From Gemmataceae bacterium (GTDB lineage: Bacteria > Planctomycetota > Planctomycetia > Gemmatales > Gemmataceae): 64,000 nucleotides of DNA. The notes below the pieces were generated by a model. That model did not search any database and had not been told where the DNA came from. It saw nothing but the letters and a program-made list of their open reading frames with translations. Positions 24,271 to 32,877 of the stretch are shown here, piece after piece. The position numbers and the translations under genes were made by a program. Within the stretch, counting starts at the first letter, position 1. Each line of letters begins with the position of its first letter. The stretch is from the NCBI GenBank assembly GCA_901538445.1, contig LR594584.1:1949111-2013110 (forward strand), read 5' to 3'.

Positions 24271-24372
24271 GGAAAGTGGTCCGTGGGGAGTGGACAGTGG
24301 GCAGTGAAAGCCAAAGGCACTTCTGCCTCGGTGCTTTACTGCCCACTGTCCACTCCCCACGGACCACTTTCC
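24271..24372. terminator. 35-bp perfect hairpin between rnpB and the YhaM-type gene
   Basis: Arms 24271-24305 and 24338-24372 are perfect reverse complements (beginning GGAAAGTGGTCCGTGGGGAG). The arm contains the GTGGGCAGT unit also seen in the rnpB insertion. It starts 13 bases after rnpB and ends 4 bases from the stop of the convergent gene, so it may terminate both. Confidence 0.75.
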
Positions 24373-24375
24373 CCC

Positions 24376-25380
24376 TCAGTCGTACCCCCCCCCGCCCTCC
24401 GAGAACAGGTCGCCGAGCGCACCGCCCTTGTAGATGCGGCGGCCGAGGTTCGCGTTGTACGGGGTCCACGCGCTCGGGTTGTTCCGGTCCTCGCGCAGCT
24501 CGCGGAGCACCATGTGCATCCGCGTGTCCATCAGGTCGATGAGGTGCAGCATCATCGCCTCGGGCGTCATCGGCACCTTCGGGCTGCCGTAGTTCAGCTC
24601 CCCGTGGTGGCTCAGGATCATGTGGTGCAGCCGCAGCATCAGCTCCCGCGGCACCGGCTCGCCCGTCAAGTCGGGCACCTTCGCGGCCGCCTCGGTGAGC
24701 ATCTCCACGGCGATCGGGATGTGCCCGATCAGTTGCCCCTCGTCAGAGTACCCGAAGGCGCGGGCGTAGGTGAGTTCGCGGGTCTTGCCGGCGTCGTGCA
24801 GGAACACGCCCATCAGCAGCAGGTCGCGGTCCACCGCCGGGTACAGCGGGAGCAGCTTGTCGGCCGCGTCCATCATCGAGACGACGTGCTCGAGCAGCCC
24901 GCCTACGTAGGCGTGGTGCAGCTTCACCCCGGCCGGGCACGTCGCGAACCCGCGGACGAACGCCTCGTCCATCAGGAAGCACTCGGCCAGCGCCCGGAGG
25001 TGGGGGTTGCCGAGGCGGAGCAGGTAGCCCCGCAGCCGCTCCATGAGCTTCGGGACGCTCTGCTCGGTGTGCGGGAGGAAGTCGTTGAGGTCGACCTTCT
25101 GCGGCTCGACGCGGTCGACCGTGTTGACGATGACCTGGAGCGCGCCCTGGAACAGTTGCACCTTGCCGGTGACGTGGAGGAAGTCGCCGGGGTCGAACCC
25201 GCGGGCGATCTGGTCGCCGGCGTTCCACATGCGGCCCGAGATGCCGCCGGTGCGGTCGCGGAGCTCGAGCAACAGGTACAGGTTCCCGTTCCGGTTGGCC
25301 CGGAGTTGCTTGTCGGTCACAAGGTAAACGTCGTCGAGGTTGTCCCCGTCGCGAAGCTGGTCCACGAAGCGTCGGCTCAT
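24376..25380 (-). CDS. YhaM-type 3'-5' exoribonuclease (OB fold + HD domain)
   Basis: The protein has 334 residues. An N-terminal OB-fold (about 15-95; NLYLLLELRDRTGGISGRMW and FLHVTGKVQLFQGALQVIV) precedes an HD domain. The domain has HHAYVGGLLEHVVSMM, the metal-binding pair HDAGK (HD near residue 196) and LSHHGELNYGSP. This is the layout of YhaM/CbfA 3'-to-5' exoribonucleases of Gram-positive bacteria, of similar length. It should degrade RNA with Mn2+ in the cytoplasm. Its placement beside the RNase P RNA is notable but may be chance. Confidence 0.88.
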   Translation of the reverse strand: MSRRFVDQLRDGDNLDDVYLVTDKQLRANRNGNLYLLLELRDRTGGISGRMWNAGDQIARGFDPGDFLHVTGKVQLFQGALQVIVNTVDRVEPQKVDLNDFLPHTEQSVPKLMERLRGYLLRLGNPHLRALAECFLMDEAFVRGFATCPAGVKLHHAYVGGLLEHVVSMMDAADKLLPLYPAVDRDLLLMGVFLHDAGKTRELTYARAFGYSDEGQLIGHIPIAVEMLTEAAAKVPDLTGEPVPRELMLRLHHMILSHHGELNYGSPKVPMTPEAMMLHLIDLMDTRMHMVLRELREDRNNPSAWTPYNANLGRRIYKGGALGDLFSEGGGGYD

Positions 25381-25424
25381 CGGAATCCTTCAGATGACAG
25401 AGGCCAGAAGTCAGAGGCCAGAAG

Positions 25425-25913
25425 TCAGACTACGGGCGGTTTCGGGTCCGTCCCCTGTCCCCGGTCCTCTGCCCTCTTGGCCGGTAGGCGCACCTGACAG
25501 CCACCGTCGCCGCACGGCACGAGGTCGTACCGGTGCCTGGCGACCCACAGGTACGCCCGGCGGCCGAGCCACGGCACGCCGGGGAGGTACAGGAGCGGCG
25601 CGAGCCACGCGGTCACCGGGAGCCGCCACGCCATCCACCGGAACGCGGCGAACCCCGCGTAGGCGTGCTTGCGGTCGGGTGTGACGACGTGCATCTCTTC
25701 GAGCATCCGCGACAGCGTGAGCGGCACCTCACTCGGCGGCAGGTTCGCGGTGTCGCGGCAGTCCTGGTAGTGGAGCAGGCCGAACCAGTCGAGCTTCTTG
25801 AGGACGCGCACGCTCCGCTGGCACAGCGGGCACGCGCCGTCGTACAGCACAACGCCCCTCCCCTTGGCGGGGTCCGCGTTCGCACGGGTCGGGGTGATCG
25901 TGGCGGTGGCCAT
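25425..25913 (-). CDS. DCC family thiol-disulfide oxidoreductase-like protein (DUF393)
   Basis: The protein has 162 residues. The motif YDGACPLCQRSVRVL (Cys28 and Cys31) and the later WLGRRAYLWVARHRY stretch define the DCC (DUF393) family. The proposed thiol-disulfide role is based on the conserved CxxC; a reaction is not established. A hydrophobic patch (about 98-118) may touch the membrane. The last 18 residues are charged and low in complexity and are encoded by DNA resembling the purine-rich intergenic repeats (AGAGG/CAGGGGAC type), so the end may have grown from a repeat. It lies 44 bases upstream of the YhaM-type gene on the same strand. Confidence 0.85.
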   Translation of the reverse strand: MATATITPTRANADPAKGRGVVLYDGACPLCQRSVRVLKKLDWFGLLHYQDCRDTANLPPSEVPLTLSRMLEEMHVVTPDRKHAYAGFAAFRWMAWRLPVTAWLAPLLYLPGVPWLGRRAYLWVARHRYDLVPCGDGGCQVRLPAKRAEDRGQGTDPKPPVV

Positions 25914-26058
25914 GCGGGAACTCCGGGGGATGTGCCATTCTACCTGGGATACCGCACGCCGCCGGGAAATCCAACACCGTAGAATGCCGTTGAACGAACC
26001 TCCGGTCGCTCACGCTCCCGGCTCGCCACAGACGATACACACGACCGCCGAGACCGCC

Positions 26059-26865
26059 ATGAGTTCCGTTGCCCCGCCGCGTGCGATGACCGTCCCCGAG
26101 TTCCGGGCCGCCAGGGGCCGCGGGACGAAGCTCGCCGTGGTCACCGCCTACGACTACACCTCGGCCCGGCTGTGCGACGAGGCCGGCGTCGATTGCATCC
26201 TCGTCGGCGACTCGCTCGGCATGGTCGTGCAGGGCCACCCGACCTCGCTTCCCGTCACGCTCGACGAGATGATCTACCACACGAAGTGCGTGGTGCGGGG
26301 CGTGCGGCGGGCGCTGGTCGTAGCGGACCTGCCGTTCCTGACGTACCAGGTGAGCCCGCGGCAGGCGGTGCGGAACGCCGGGCGGCTGCTGAAGGAGGCC
26401 GGGGCGCACGCGGTGAAGCTCGAAGGCGGCGTGCGGATGCGGGCGACGGTGCAGGCGTGCATCGACGCGGGCATCCCGGTGATGGGCCACGTCGGCCTGA
26501 CCCCGCAAGCGGTTCACCAGTTGGGCGGGTTCAAGGTGCAGCGCGACGCGCCCGCGCTCCTGGCCGACGCCGCGGCGGTGGAGGAGGCCGGCGCGTTCTC
26601 GGTGGTGGTGGAATCGGTGCCGGCCGACGTAGGCACGCGGATCACGGCGGCGGTGGGCATCCCGACGATCGGCATCGGGGCTGGCGCGGGGTGCGACGGG
26701 CAGGTGCTCGTGTACCACGACCTGCTCGGCCTGTACCCGGACTTCAAGCCGAAGTTCGCCAAGCGCTATGCCGACCTGGGCACCGCCGTGAAGCAAGCGG
26801 TCGAGGCGTACTGCACGGAAGTGCGAGAGGGCGCATTCCCGACCGCCGAGCACAGCTTCCGGTAA
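26059..26865 (+). CDS. panB: 3-methyl-2-oxobutanoate hydroxymethyltransferase
   Basis: The protein has 268 residues from the ATG at 26059, the normal PanB length; upstream frame-open sequence is unrelated. It makes ketopantoate from 2-oxoisovalerate and methylene-tetrahydrofolate, the first step to pantothenate and CoA. Motifs are LAVVTAYDYTSARLCDEAG, ILVGDSLGMVVQGH (metal-binding Asp), AVKLEGG, PVMGHVGLTPQ and the C-terminal IGIGAGAGCDGQVLVYHDLLG. No other pantothenate gene is adjacent. It lies 14 bases before a WD40 gene on the same strand, possibly cotranscribed. Confidence 0.95.
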   Translation: MSSVAPPRAMTVPEFRAARGRGTKLAVVTAYDYTSARLCDEAGVDCILVGDSLGMVVQGHPTSLPVTLDEMIYHTKCVVRGVRRALVVADLPFLTYQVSPRQAVRNAGRLLKEAGAHAVKLEGGVRMRATVQACIDAGIPVMGHVGLTPQAVHQLGGFKVQRDAPALLADAAAVEEAGAFSVVVESVPADVGTRITAAVGIPTIGIGAGAGCDGQVLVYHDLLGLYPDFKPKFAKRYADLGTAVKQAVEAYCTEVREGAFPTAEHSFR

Positions 26866-26879
26866 GCAAGGAGTCGCCC

Positions 26880-27812
26880 ATGATCGTCCTCGCGCATCGA
26901 ACGCAGCCGGTCGGCCAAGTGGCGTTCGCGCCGATCGGATCACTGCTGGCCGTCGGGTATGATTTTCGATGGGTTAGCGTGTGGGACTGTGCGACACAGA
27001 GGCTGCTTGGCGAAGTCGAAAGCGTTACTGGGTTCAGACCTGGCTGGATGGCATTTGTGTTCGCTCCCTCACAACAGGTCATCCTCTACCCAGACGACAT
27101 GGGTGATGGGTGTGAGGTGTTTGAGTTCGATCCCATTTCGCAAAACATTGATAGCCTTGGCCGCAACTATGGGATTGGTTGGGTTGAAGGCCTCCTCATG
27201 ACGCGGGATGAGAAGCATCTGCTCGTTCACGACAGCAGCTCCTCACAATTCCACCTCTTCGATCTGACGAGGAAATCGAAGTCACCCGTCTGGAGCGTGC
27301 CGGTGTACTCCGAGGCGACTCGCGGCATCTGGGTTTGCATGGAATTCCTCCCCGGGGAGGAGCGGTTCTTCGTGACCGAGAACCACGGGAACACGCGGAC
27401 GCGGGTGTCGGTGCGGGCGCTGGAAACGGGGGAACTCGTGGCCGCGGCGCGGTTCCCGCAGCGCGAGACGCTTGGTCTGGCCGTCTCTCCCAACGGCGAG
27501 CGCGCCGTCGTTGTGTCGGAGATGTCGTTGTTCGTGTACGATCCCTCCAACCTCAAGGCCGCACCGCGGAAGGTGAAGAACGACAATCGAAAGCACTTCA
27601 CCGCGGTCGCCTTTCACCCCTCCAATCGCTATCTTGCTGCGACCAGCAACGACCAGACGGTGAAGCTGTACGACACGACCACGTGGACCGTCGCGAAGAC
27701 GTACACGTGGGACGTGGGGCGGATGCGGAGCGTGGCGTTCAGCCCGGACGGCACCCTCGCGGCCGCGGGCAGCGACACGGGGAAGGTTGTGGTGTGGGAC
27801 GTGGACGTGTGA
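26880..27812 (+). CDS. WD40-type beta-propeller protein, tandem copy 1
   Basis: The protein has 310 residues without a signal peptide. WD40-like blades are visible, clearest at the end: FTAVAFHPSNRYLAATSNDQ, then TVKLYDTTTWTVAKTYTWD and SVAFSPDGTLAAAGSDTGKV. The N-terminal blades are more diverged. It starts 14 bases after panB. The first half (26930-27300) and a piece near 27540-27620 are lower in GC than the end. The last 190 bases are almost identical to the end of the next gene, as expected from recent gene conversion or duplication. Role unknown; WD40 proteins usually hold protein partners. Confidence 0.8.
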   Translation: MIVLAHRTQPVGQVAFAPIGSLLAVGYDFRWVSVWDCATQRLLGEVESVTGFRPGWMAFVFAPSQQVILYPDDMGDGCEVFEFDPISQNIDSLGRNYGIGWVEGLLMTRDEKHLLVHDSSSSQFHLFDLTRKSKSPVWSVPVYSEATRGIWVCMEFLPGEERFFVTENHGNTRTRVSVRALETGELVAAARFPQRETLGLAVSPNGERAVVVSEMSLFVYDPSNLKAAPRKVKNDNRKHFTAVAFHPSNRYLAATSNDQTVKLYDTTTWTVAKTYTWDVGRMRSVAFSPDGTLAAAGSDTGKVVVWDVDV

Positions 27813-27841
27813 GCCGAGCACACCTTCCGGTGAGGTGAACG

Positions 27842-28795
27842 GTGATTGTCCTCAACGTGGCGAAGAAGGCCGACATCACCAGCGTGTCGTTCTTCAGTGC
27901 GACGCAGGTGCTGCTGACGGCGGTGACGAAAGAACTACGCCGCCACCGGTCCAGCCGCTCGCTCTGGGACGTAACCACCACGACTCGCGTGCCGCCGGCG
28001 ATTCCGACGTTCTCGGCGCACGGGTTCGGGGAACTCCGCTCCGGCGATTGGCGTATCGGCGTCTCGACCACGGCCGGGTTGGCGGCTCACCACCCCGCGA
28101 CGGGCCGAACCGTCGTCGAGCCGACCGAATCGAAGCCCACGCGCATCACGCTGACCCCCGACGGGCGGACGGTCCTCTTCTGCTGGTCGGTTGGGGAACG
28201 CACCTCGGAAAACGGATTCGCGAGTCGAACGTGGTCCCCGGAGTCGGAAACGTTCGGAGCCGGGTTCCGGGTCACGACCATCGTTCCCGCCGAGAACGCC
28301 ATGCCGATGTACCAGTGCGACGCACTCATCGCGCTGCCGGACAAAAACCGGTTCGTGGCCACCGAGTGGTACTGGGACTTTTCGCCCCAGTTGGTGATCC
28401 GGTCGGTGTCCACCGGCGAGGTTCTCGCGGTCGCGGAAATCGCCGGGCGCGAGGCACCGTCGCTCGCGGTCGCGCCCGACGGCGCTCGCGTGGTCGTCGC
28501 GGTCCTCAAATCGCTCTACGTCTTCTCCACCGACGACCTCACACCGCAGCAGCACGTCAAGAACGACGGCCGGAAGCACTTCACCGGGATCGCGTTCCAC
28601 CCGTCGGGGCGGTACCTCGCGGCGACCAGCAACGACCAGACGGTGAAGCTGTACGACACGACCACGTGGACCGTGGCGAAGACGTACACGTGGGACGTGG
28701 GGCGGATGCGGAGCGTGGCGTTCAGCCCCGACGGCACCCTCGCGGCGGCCGGCAGCGACACGGGGAAGGTTGTGGTGTGGGACGTGGACCTGTGA
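27842..28795 (+). CDS. WD40-type beta-propeller protein, tandem copy 2
   Basis: The protein has 317 residues from a GTG at 27842, 29 bases after the stop of copy 1, with a GTGAGG stretch just upstream. The start (IVLNVAKKADITSVSFFSATQ) parallels that of copy 1 and the C-terminal blades are the same (TVKLYDTTTWTVAKTYTWD, SVAFSPDGTLAAAGSDTGKV). The middle differs strongly from copy 1. It contains Arg- and Thr-rich blades with repeated P-T-x-x-T patterns. The two probably act together or on different ligands. No signal peptide. Confidence 0.8.
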   Translation: MIVLNVAKKADITSVSFFSATQVLLTAVTKELRRHRSSRSLWDVTTTTRVPPAIPTFSAHGFGELRSGDWRIGVSTTAGLAAHHPATGRTVVEPTESKPTRITLTPDGRTVLFCWSVGERTSENGFASRTWSPESETFGAGFRVTTIVPAENAMPMYQCDALIALPDKNRFVATEWYWDFSPQLVIRSVSTGEVLAVAEIAGREAPSLAVAPDGARVVVAVLKSLYVFSTDDLTPQQHVKNDGRKHFTGIAFHPSGRYLAATSNDQTVKLYDTTTWTVAKTYTWDVGRMRSVAFSPDGTLAAAGSDTGKVVVWDVDL

Positions 28796-28801
28796 GGTTG
28801 G

Positions 28802-29677
28802 TCACTTCCCGGCGGGCTTCACGGCGGTCGGCCCGGGGACGATCGCGGGCAGCTCGAACAGCACCCGCGTCGGTTCGCCGAAGGTGCCGAGGTCCGGGCG
28901 GCGCACGAGGATCGGCGGCTCGCTCGCGGTCGCGGGCGGCGGGGTCCACTTCGGCGACCGCTTCGCAATCGGCGGCTCGGTCGGCAGGCTCGGGCGCTGC
29001 GGGAGCGAGAGCAGCCGGCGCGGCGAGTTCAACCCATCGAGCGGGAGCGCCGTCGAGACCCGCGGGCCGCCGGCCGGGGCCACCCGCTGTGGCACCGGGA
29101 CCGAGGTCACCGCAGGGAGGCTCGACGCCGGCACCGCGGCGACGGCCGTGCGCAGGGGCGTCGGCATCGGGGCGACCGCACGCACGGCTCGGGGACGCAG
29201 CGGCGCGGCGATCGGCGGCTCCGCGGTCTGCGACGACGCGGCTTCGACGCTCTTCGTGCTGCGGTAGCCGTTCAGGTGGTAGTCCCAGAGTGCCTGCTTG
29301 GCCGCGGAGCGGACGGCCGGGTCGGGGTCGGTCTCGGCCACCTTCTCCAGCGCGGAGCCGGCGAGCGGGAACGTCGTCTTGAACTTGCCGATCACCTCCG
29401 CGGCCGCGGCCCGCACCCCCGCCGCGTCCTTCCTCAGCGCCGCGAGCAGCGCCGGAATCACGTCCGGGTGCGCCCGCGGGTCGGCGTCGGCGAGTTCGGC
29501 GACGGCCGACTTGCACCGCTTCTCGTCGGTCTCGGTGCGGAGCAGGTCGGCGAGAACCCGGACGCGGGTCGGGTCCGGGCGCTTGCGGCCGAACAGTGCC
29601 GGCATCTCGACGGCGTGTGCGGCCGTTGGGAGCGAACACAGGGCGAGTGCGATCAGGAGGGTGCGGGTGCCGGGCAC
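28802..29677 (-). CDS. Exported HEAT-repeat-like protein with Pro-rich C-terminus
   Basis: The protein has 291 residues with a signal peptide (about 1-22, ending TAAHA). Residues 35-140 form alpha-helical HEAT-like repeats: KRCKSAVAELADADPRAHPD, DAAGVRAAAAEVIGKFK and DPAVRSAAKQALWDYHLNG. The rest is proline-, alanine- and arginine-rich and looks disordered (PSLPTEPPIAKRSPKWTPPP). It is convergent with WD40 copy 2, leaving 6 bases between stops. The fold suggests a protein-binding envelope protein; nothing more specific is visible. Confidence 0.72.
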   Translation of the reverse strand: MPGTRTLLIALALCSLPTAAHAVEMPALFGRKRPDPTRVRVLADLLRTETDEKRCKSAVAELADADPRAHPDVIPALLAALRKDAAGVRAAAAEVIGKFKTTFPLAGSALEKVAETDPDPAVRSAAKQALWDYHLNGYRSTKSVEAASSQTAEPPIAAPLRPRAVRAVAPMPTPLRTAVAAVPASSLPAVTSVPVPQRVAPAGGPRVSTALPLDGLNSPRRLLSLPQRPSLPTEPPIAKRSPKWTPPPATASEPPILVRRPDLGTFGEPTRVLFELPAIVPGPTAVKPAGK

Positions 29678-29866
29678 GGGTGCGCTCCGAGATTCGGCAA
29701 CGGTCGCGCGGGACCGCGGCTCTCGGAACGTGTGATCGACTGCGTGAAGTGGGCGGGTTGCGGGAACCTCGCCGCAACCCCGGAGCGACAGCCCGGGGCG
29801 AGGCGCACGACCGGCACGGCAGCCCGAACCGGTCCGGCCGCCCCGCCCGCGCGACCCGCGGGACCG

Positions 29867-30115
29867 TCAGAACCCGCCGGGGCCGCCCATGCCGGGCCGG
29901 CCCCCGCCGCCGAGCAGCGTGGCCTTCTCTTCCTTCGCCGGGGCGAGCGGCTTGCGGTACCCGGCCTTGTCCGGCTCGTTGTACCGGGCCTCGTTCGGCG
30001 GCTCGGTGTACGCCTCCGAGAACTTGGGCTGCATCTGGTACTTGTCCTTGGCACAGCCGAGGCACAGCACCACCATCCCGGTGAACAGACCGACCGCCCG
30101 CAGCGCGTCCCGCAT
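29867..30115 (-). CDS. Small lipoprotein
   Basis: The protein has 82 residues from the ATG at 30115. It has a lipoprotein signal: hydrophobic stretch VGLFTGMVVLCLGC with Cys21 as the likely lipidated residue. The mature part is tyrosine-, glutamate- and proline-rich (YTEPPNEARYNEPDKAGYRK), ending in a Gly-rich tail. No family is recognised. It is upstream of the HEAT-like gene on the same strand with a 189-base gap. Confidence 0.68.
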   Translation of the reverse strand: MRDALRAVGLFTGMVVLCLGCAKDKYQMQPKFSEAYTEPPNEARYNEPDKAGYRKPLAPAKEEKATLLGGGGRPGMGGPGGF

Positions 30116-30202
30116 GGCCGACCCCGCCGCCCGTGTTAGTAATGGAAGCGGCCGGCTGATACCGGCCGCCGGGCGGGGGTGCAAGGCGAGATTCCGGGGC
30201 GG

Positions 30203-30406
30203 GCAGGGCGACGCAGTGTTTCACAGTCGGTGGTTTGGGTTGTGAAGCCACCCCCTCGCTGGCGCTCAGGGTTCGCCAAGAAGCTGTGCAACTTCTTGGC
30301 GAACCCTGAGCGCCAGCGAGGGGGTGCCCCTGACCCAGATCTTGGCGAACCCTGAGCCCCAGCGAGGGGGTGCCCCTGACCCAGATTCAATCTCTGCGTA
30401 CCCCTG
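30203..30406. repeat. Family B repeat, long copy 1
   Basis: About 200 bases nearly identical to 51022-51180. It contains a 29-base arm (CCCCCTCGCTGGCGCTCAGG), a short loop and its complement, then the tail TGCCCCTGACCCAGATTCAA. In this copy the arm-plus-tail section is repeated once more (about 30334-30380) with small changes. No gene lies in it. Confidence 0.88.
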
Positions 30407-30411
30407 GGATA

Positions 30412-30544
30412 ATACCGAATCTCGTGGATTCGTTTCTGTCTTCTGTCTCGGTGGGGCAGGCATTCTTGCCTGCCTCCCCAGGCGGTTGGAGGCAGGCAAG
30501 AATGCCTGCCCCACCGGAGACAACTGATCCACGCGATTCGGTAT
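30412..30544. repeat. Nested inverted repeat, family C with 18-bp outer arms
   Basis: An inner perfect 28-bp hairpin (30450-30477 with 30488-30515, containing GCAGGCATTCTTGCCTGC) is framed by an outer 18-bp inverted repeat (30412-30429 with 30527-30544, one mismatch; ATACCGAATC). The layout resembles a small element with terminal inverted repeats. The inner hairpin recurs at 63713-63778 without the outer arms. It ends 16 bases from the dtd stop. Confidence 0.85.
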
Positions 30545-30560
30545 AAGTCTGGGAGGCGGA

Positions 30561-31004
30561 TTACCCCGGCGCGTCGATCACGAACGTGACGGGGCCGTCG
30601 TTCACCAGTTCGACCCGCATGTCGGCCCCGAACCGCCCGGTCGCCACGGGCACGCCGAGCAACCGCAGCGCGTTCACGAACGCCTCGTACAGCGGCTCCG
30701 CGACCGCCGGCTGCGCCGCGCCGCTGAACCCCGGCCGCCGGCCCTTCAGGCAGTCGCCGTACAGCGTGAACTGGCTCACCACGAGCACCGCGCCGGCGAC
30801 GTCTTGCACCGACAGGTTCATCTTCCCCTCGGCGTCCTCGAACGCCCGCAGGTTCGCGACCTTGTCGGCGAGCCAGTCGACCTGCTTGTGCGTGTCGGCG
30901 GGCGCGACCCCGAGCAACACGAGCCACCCGGCCGCGACCTCGCCCGTGACCTCGCCGCCGACCGCGACCTTCGCACGCTCGACCCGTTGCAGCACCGCAC
31001 GCAT
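30561..31004 (-). CDS. dtd: D-aminoacyl-tRNA deacylase
   Basis: The protein has 147 residues from the ATG at 31004, the usual length. It starts [19 protein letters not shown] and has the two active-site motifs SQFTLYGD (SQFTL) and [10 protein letters not shown] (NxGPVT). DTD removes D-amino acids (and glycine from tRNA-Ala), protecting translation. It is the only gene between repeats and a divergent exported-protein gene. Confidence 0.96.
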   Translation of the reverse strand: MRAVLQRVERAKVAVGGEVTGEVAAGWLVLLGVAPADTHKQVDWLADKVANLRAFEDAEGKMNLSVQDVAGAVLVVSQFTLYGDCLKGRRPGFSGAAQPAVAEPLYEAFVNALRLLGVPVATGRFGADMRVELVNDGPVTFVIDAPG

Positions 31005-31135
31005 GGGAACCCCTCGGCTGTACAACTGCTGGCATGATACCCGATGCGGCCCAAGGTCGCCTTCCGCTCCCGCCCCGTGGTCGCGTATGCTCGGGACGGT
31101 TTCGGGACGCGCTCGCCCAGGACGGGAGACACGAC

Positions 31136-31825
31136 ATGACGTTGACCAAGTTGAAGCTGCTCGCGGTGACGGGGGTGGGGTGCGTGGCCCTGCTGGGGGC
31201 CGCGTACCTGGTCCCGACCACGCCGGCCGCCCCGGCCGCGGCTCCGGACCCGAGCGCCGGGGCCGGGAACGCCAACGCCCCGGTGGACCGCGTCGAGTAC
31301 GTCGGCGTGGGCGGGAGCGACACGAAGTACCCGACGCAGATCGAGAGCAAGGTGGGCGACAAGCAGGTGAAGCTGGCCCTCACCGGCGCGGCGCTGCGGA
31401 AGAAGGTGATCGTGAACGTGTACACGGTCGCGAGCTACGCCGAGGAAGGCGTCGCGCTCAACTCGGCCGACGACCTGGCCGGCAAGGACTGCGTCAAGCA
31501 GCTCCACCTGGTGATGGCCACCAACGTGTCGGGCAAGCAGATGGCCGACGCGTTCACCGACGCGATCCGCCAGAACTACCCGAAGCCGGCGTTCGACACC
31601 GAGGTCGCGACCCTGAACCAGAAGCTCCGCGCCATGGACCTCGCGAAGGGGGACCAGGTGTGGATCACGAACGTGCCGGGCAAGGGTCTGCAGATCGACG
31701 TGGTCGGCAAGGTCTCGGTCGCCATCGACACGCCCGCGTTCTCGAAGGCGATGTGGGACGTGTACCTGGGCAAGCGGAACATCGGCGAGCCGATCAAGGC
31801 CGGCCTCGTCTCCCGGCTGAAGTAG
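31136..31825 (+). CDS. Exported chalcone-isomerase-like protein
   Basis: The protein has 229 residues from the ATG at 31136. A signal peptide or anchor covers about 1-30, followed by an Ala/Pro linker. The domain from about 55 matches the bacterial chalcone-isomerase-like family: [39 protein letters not shown] and [18 protein letters not shown] at the end. Bacterial members lack proven flavonoid activity and are thought to bind fatty acids or other small molecules. It is followed 85 bases later by an unknown gene on the same strand. Confidence 0.78.
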   Translation: MTLTKLKLLAVTGVGCVALLGAAYLVPTTPAAPAAAPDPSAGAGNANAPVDRVEYVGVGGSDTKYPTQIESKVGDKQVKLALTGAALRKKVIVNVYTVASYAEEGVALNSADDLAGKDCVKQLHLVMATNVSGKQMADAFTDAIRQNYPKPAFDTEVATLNQKLRAMDLAKGDQVWITNVPGKGLQIDVVGKVSVAIDTPAFSKAMWDVYLGKRNIGEPIKAGLVSRLK

Positions 31826-31910
31826 CGGCGGACCGCGCGGGCCGGTGCGCCGCTCGCGCCCGGCCCGCGGCGCGTATAACGGCCCCACAGCCACCCGTGG
31901 AGCCCCGCCC

Positions 31911-32414
31911 GTGACCGACGACACGTCTCCACCCGATGCCGATGCCGAGTTGCAGCGCGAGGTCCTCGCGGGCCGGAAGTTCACCGTCACCGAGGCCATC
32001 GGCCGGATGGCCGGTGGGCTCATGAAGGGCGACTCGCCGGTGACCGGCAAGCGGCAGGCGGAACTCGCGGTCCAGGAGTACCTCGCCCGGCACCTGACCG
32101 ACGAGGGCGGGGTGCTGGCGGGCGTCCTCACCCGCCGCGTGTCCGAGTGCGACCTGATGCTGTCGGACTTCGCGCACCCGCTCGTGGTGCTCTCGGGCTA
32201 CCTGCGCCGGGTGCTCGGCTCGGACTACCTGTTGAAGGACGTGGTGCGCGACGCGGACGTGGAGTGGGGCCGGGTGTTCGGCGAGCGGCCGCACTTCGAG
32301 CGCGACGGGTGCCCGCCCGACCCCGACGACCCGTACACGCACGCCTCGGTCCGGGCCGCGCTCGCCCGGCTCCTCGAACAGGCCGCGGCCGACAGCGGCG
32401 CGGCCCCGGCGTGA
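31911..32414 (+). CDS. Hypothetical protein, about 167 residues
   Basis: The protein starts from a GTG at 31911. The sequence is soluble and helical: LQREVLAGRKFTVTEAIGRM, QAELAVQEYLARHL, and SECDLMLSDFAHPLVVLSGY. It ends in an acidic/alanine-rich tail. I do not recognise the family. No membrane segment, signal peptide or metal motif. It is convergent with the toxin gene, 7 bases between stops. Codon use fits the neighbours, supporting a real gene. Confidence 0.65.
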   Translation: MTDDTSPPDADAELQREVLAGRKFTVTEAIGRMAGGLMKGDSPVTGKRQAELAVQEYLARHLTDEGGVLAGVLTRRVSECDLMLSDFAHPLVVLSGYLRRVLGSDYLLKDVVRDADVEWGRVFGERPHFERDGCPPDPDDPYTHASVRAALARLLEQAAADSGAAPA

Positions 32415-32421
32415 CCGGCCG

Positions 32422-32877
32422 TCACGGGGCGAAGAGCGCGACGCCGGCGGCCGCAGCGGCCCGTGCGAGGGCCGCGTCGATGGTCGCGAGCGGGAGCCGC
32501 ACGCGCAGGGCCAGTTCCAGGTACGCCGCGTCGGGAACCGAGATCAGGTGCGTGCGGGCGAGGGCGAGCGTGTCGGACCAGGAGTATGCGTCGGTCTCGT
32601 CGTCGAACCAGATCGGGTAGGCCTGCAGGAGCGCGAGCTTTGCGGCCGTTTGAGCTGGTGGGAACTCCCCGGCTTGCTCGGCCCGCAGGAGTGCGTCTGC
32701 GACGCCCGCGATCCAGACCGACGGGACGACGGGCGGCTTGCGGACGAGGGCCGACAGGACGCTGACGGCGTACATGTTCGAGCGTGTGGTCACGACCCAC
32801 CCGACGGACACCGAGACGTCCGCGACGAAGACCGGTGGCCTCAGAGCGTGCGGGAAGAGCGGGTGCTTGGCGATCAT
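32422..32877 (-). CDS. PIN-domain (VapC-like) toxin
   Basis: The protein has 151 residues from the ATG at 32877, which overlaps the antitoxin stop by four bases. PIN features are the first acidic residue in VFVADVSVSVGWV, a central acidic/aromatic region with DETDAYSWSDTLALARTH, and PDAAYLELALRVRLPLATID with the late aspartates. PIN toxins cut RNA, often tRNA or rRNA. The family and the gene order (antitoxin first) fit a type II toxin-antitoxin pair. The N-terminus is a few residues longer than many VapC proteins. Confidence 0.85.
   Translation of the reverse strand: MIAKHPLFPHALRPPVFVADVSVSVGWVVTTRSNMYAVSVLSALVRKPPVVPSVWIAGVADALLRAEQAGEFPPAQTAAKLALLQAYPIWFDDETDAYSWSDTLALARTHLISVPDAAYLELALRVRLPLATIDAALARAAAAAGVALFAP

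Noticed and set aside
24283-25497. Plus-strand frame of 404 codons over the YhaM-type gene
   Set aside because: Shadow of a well-supported minus-strand gene; product is Val/Arg/Gly-rich without a family match.
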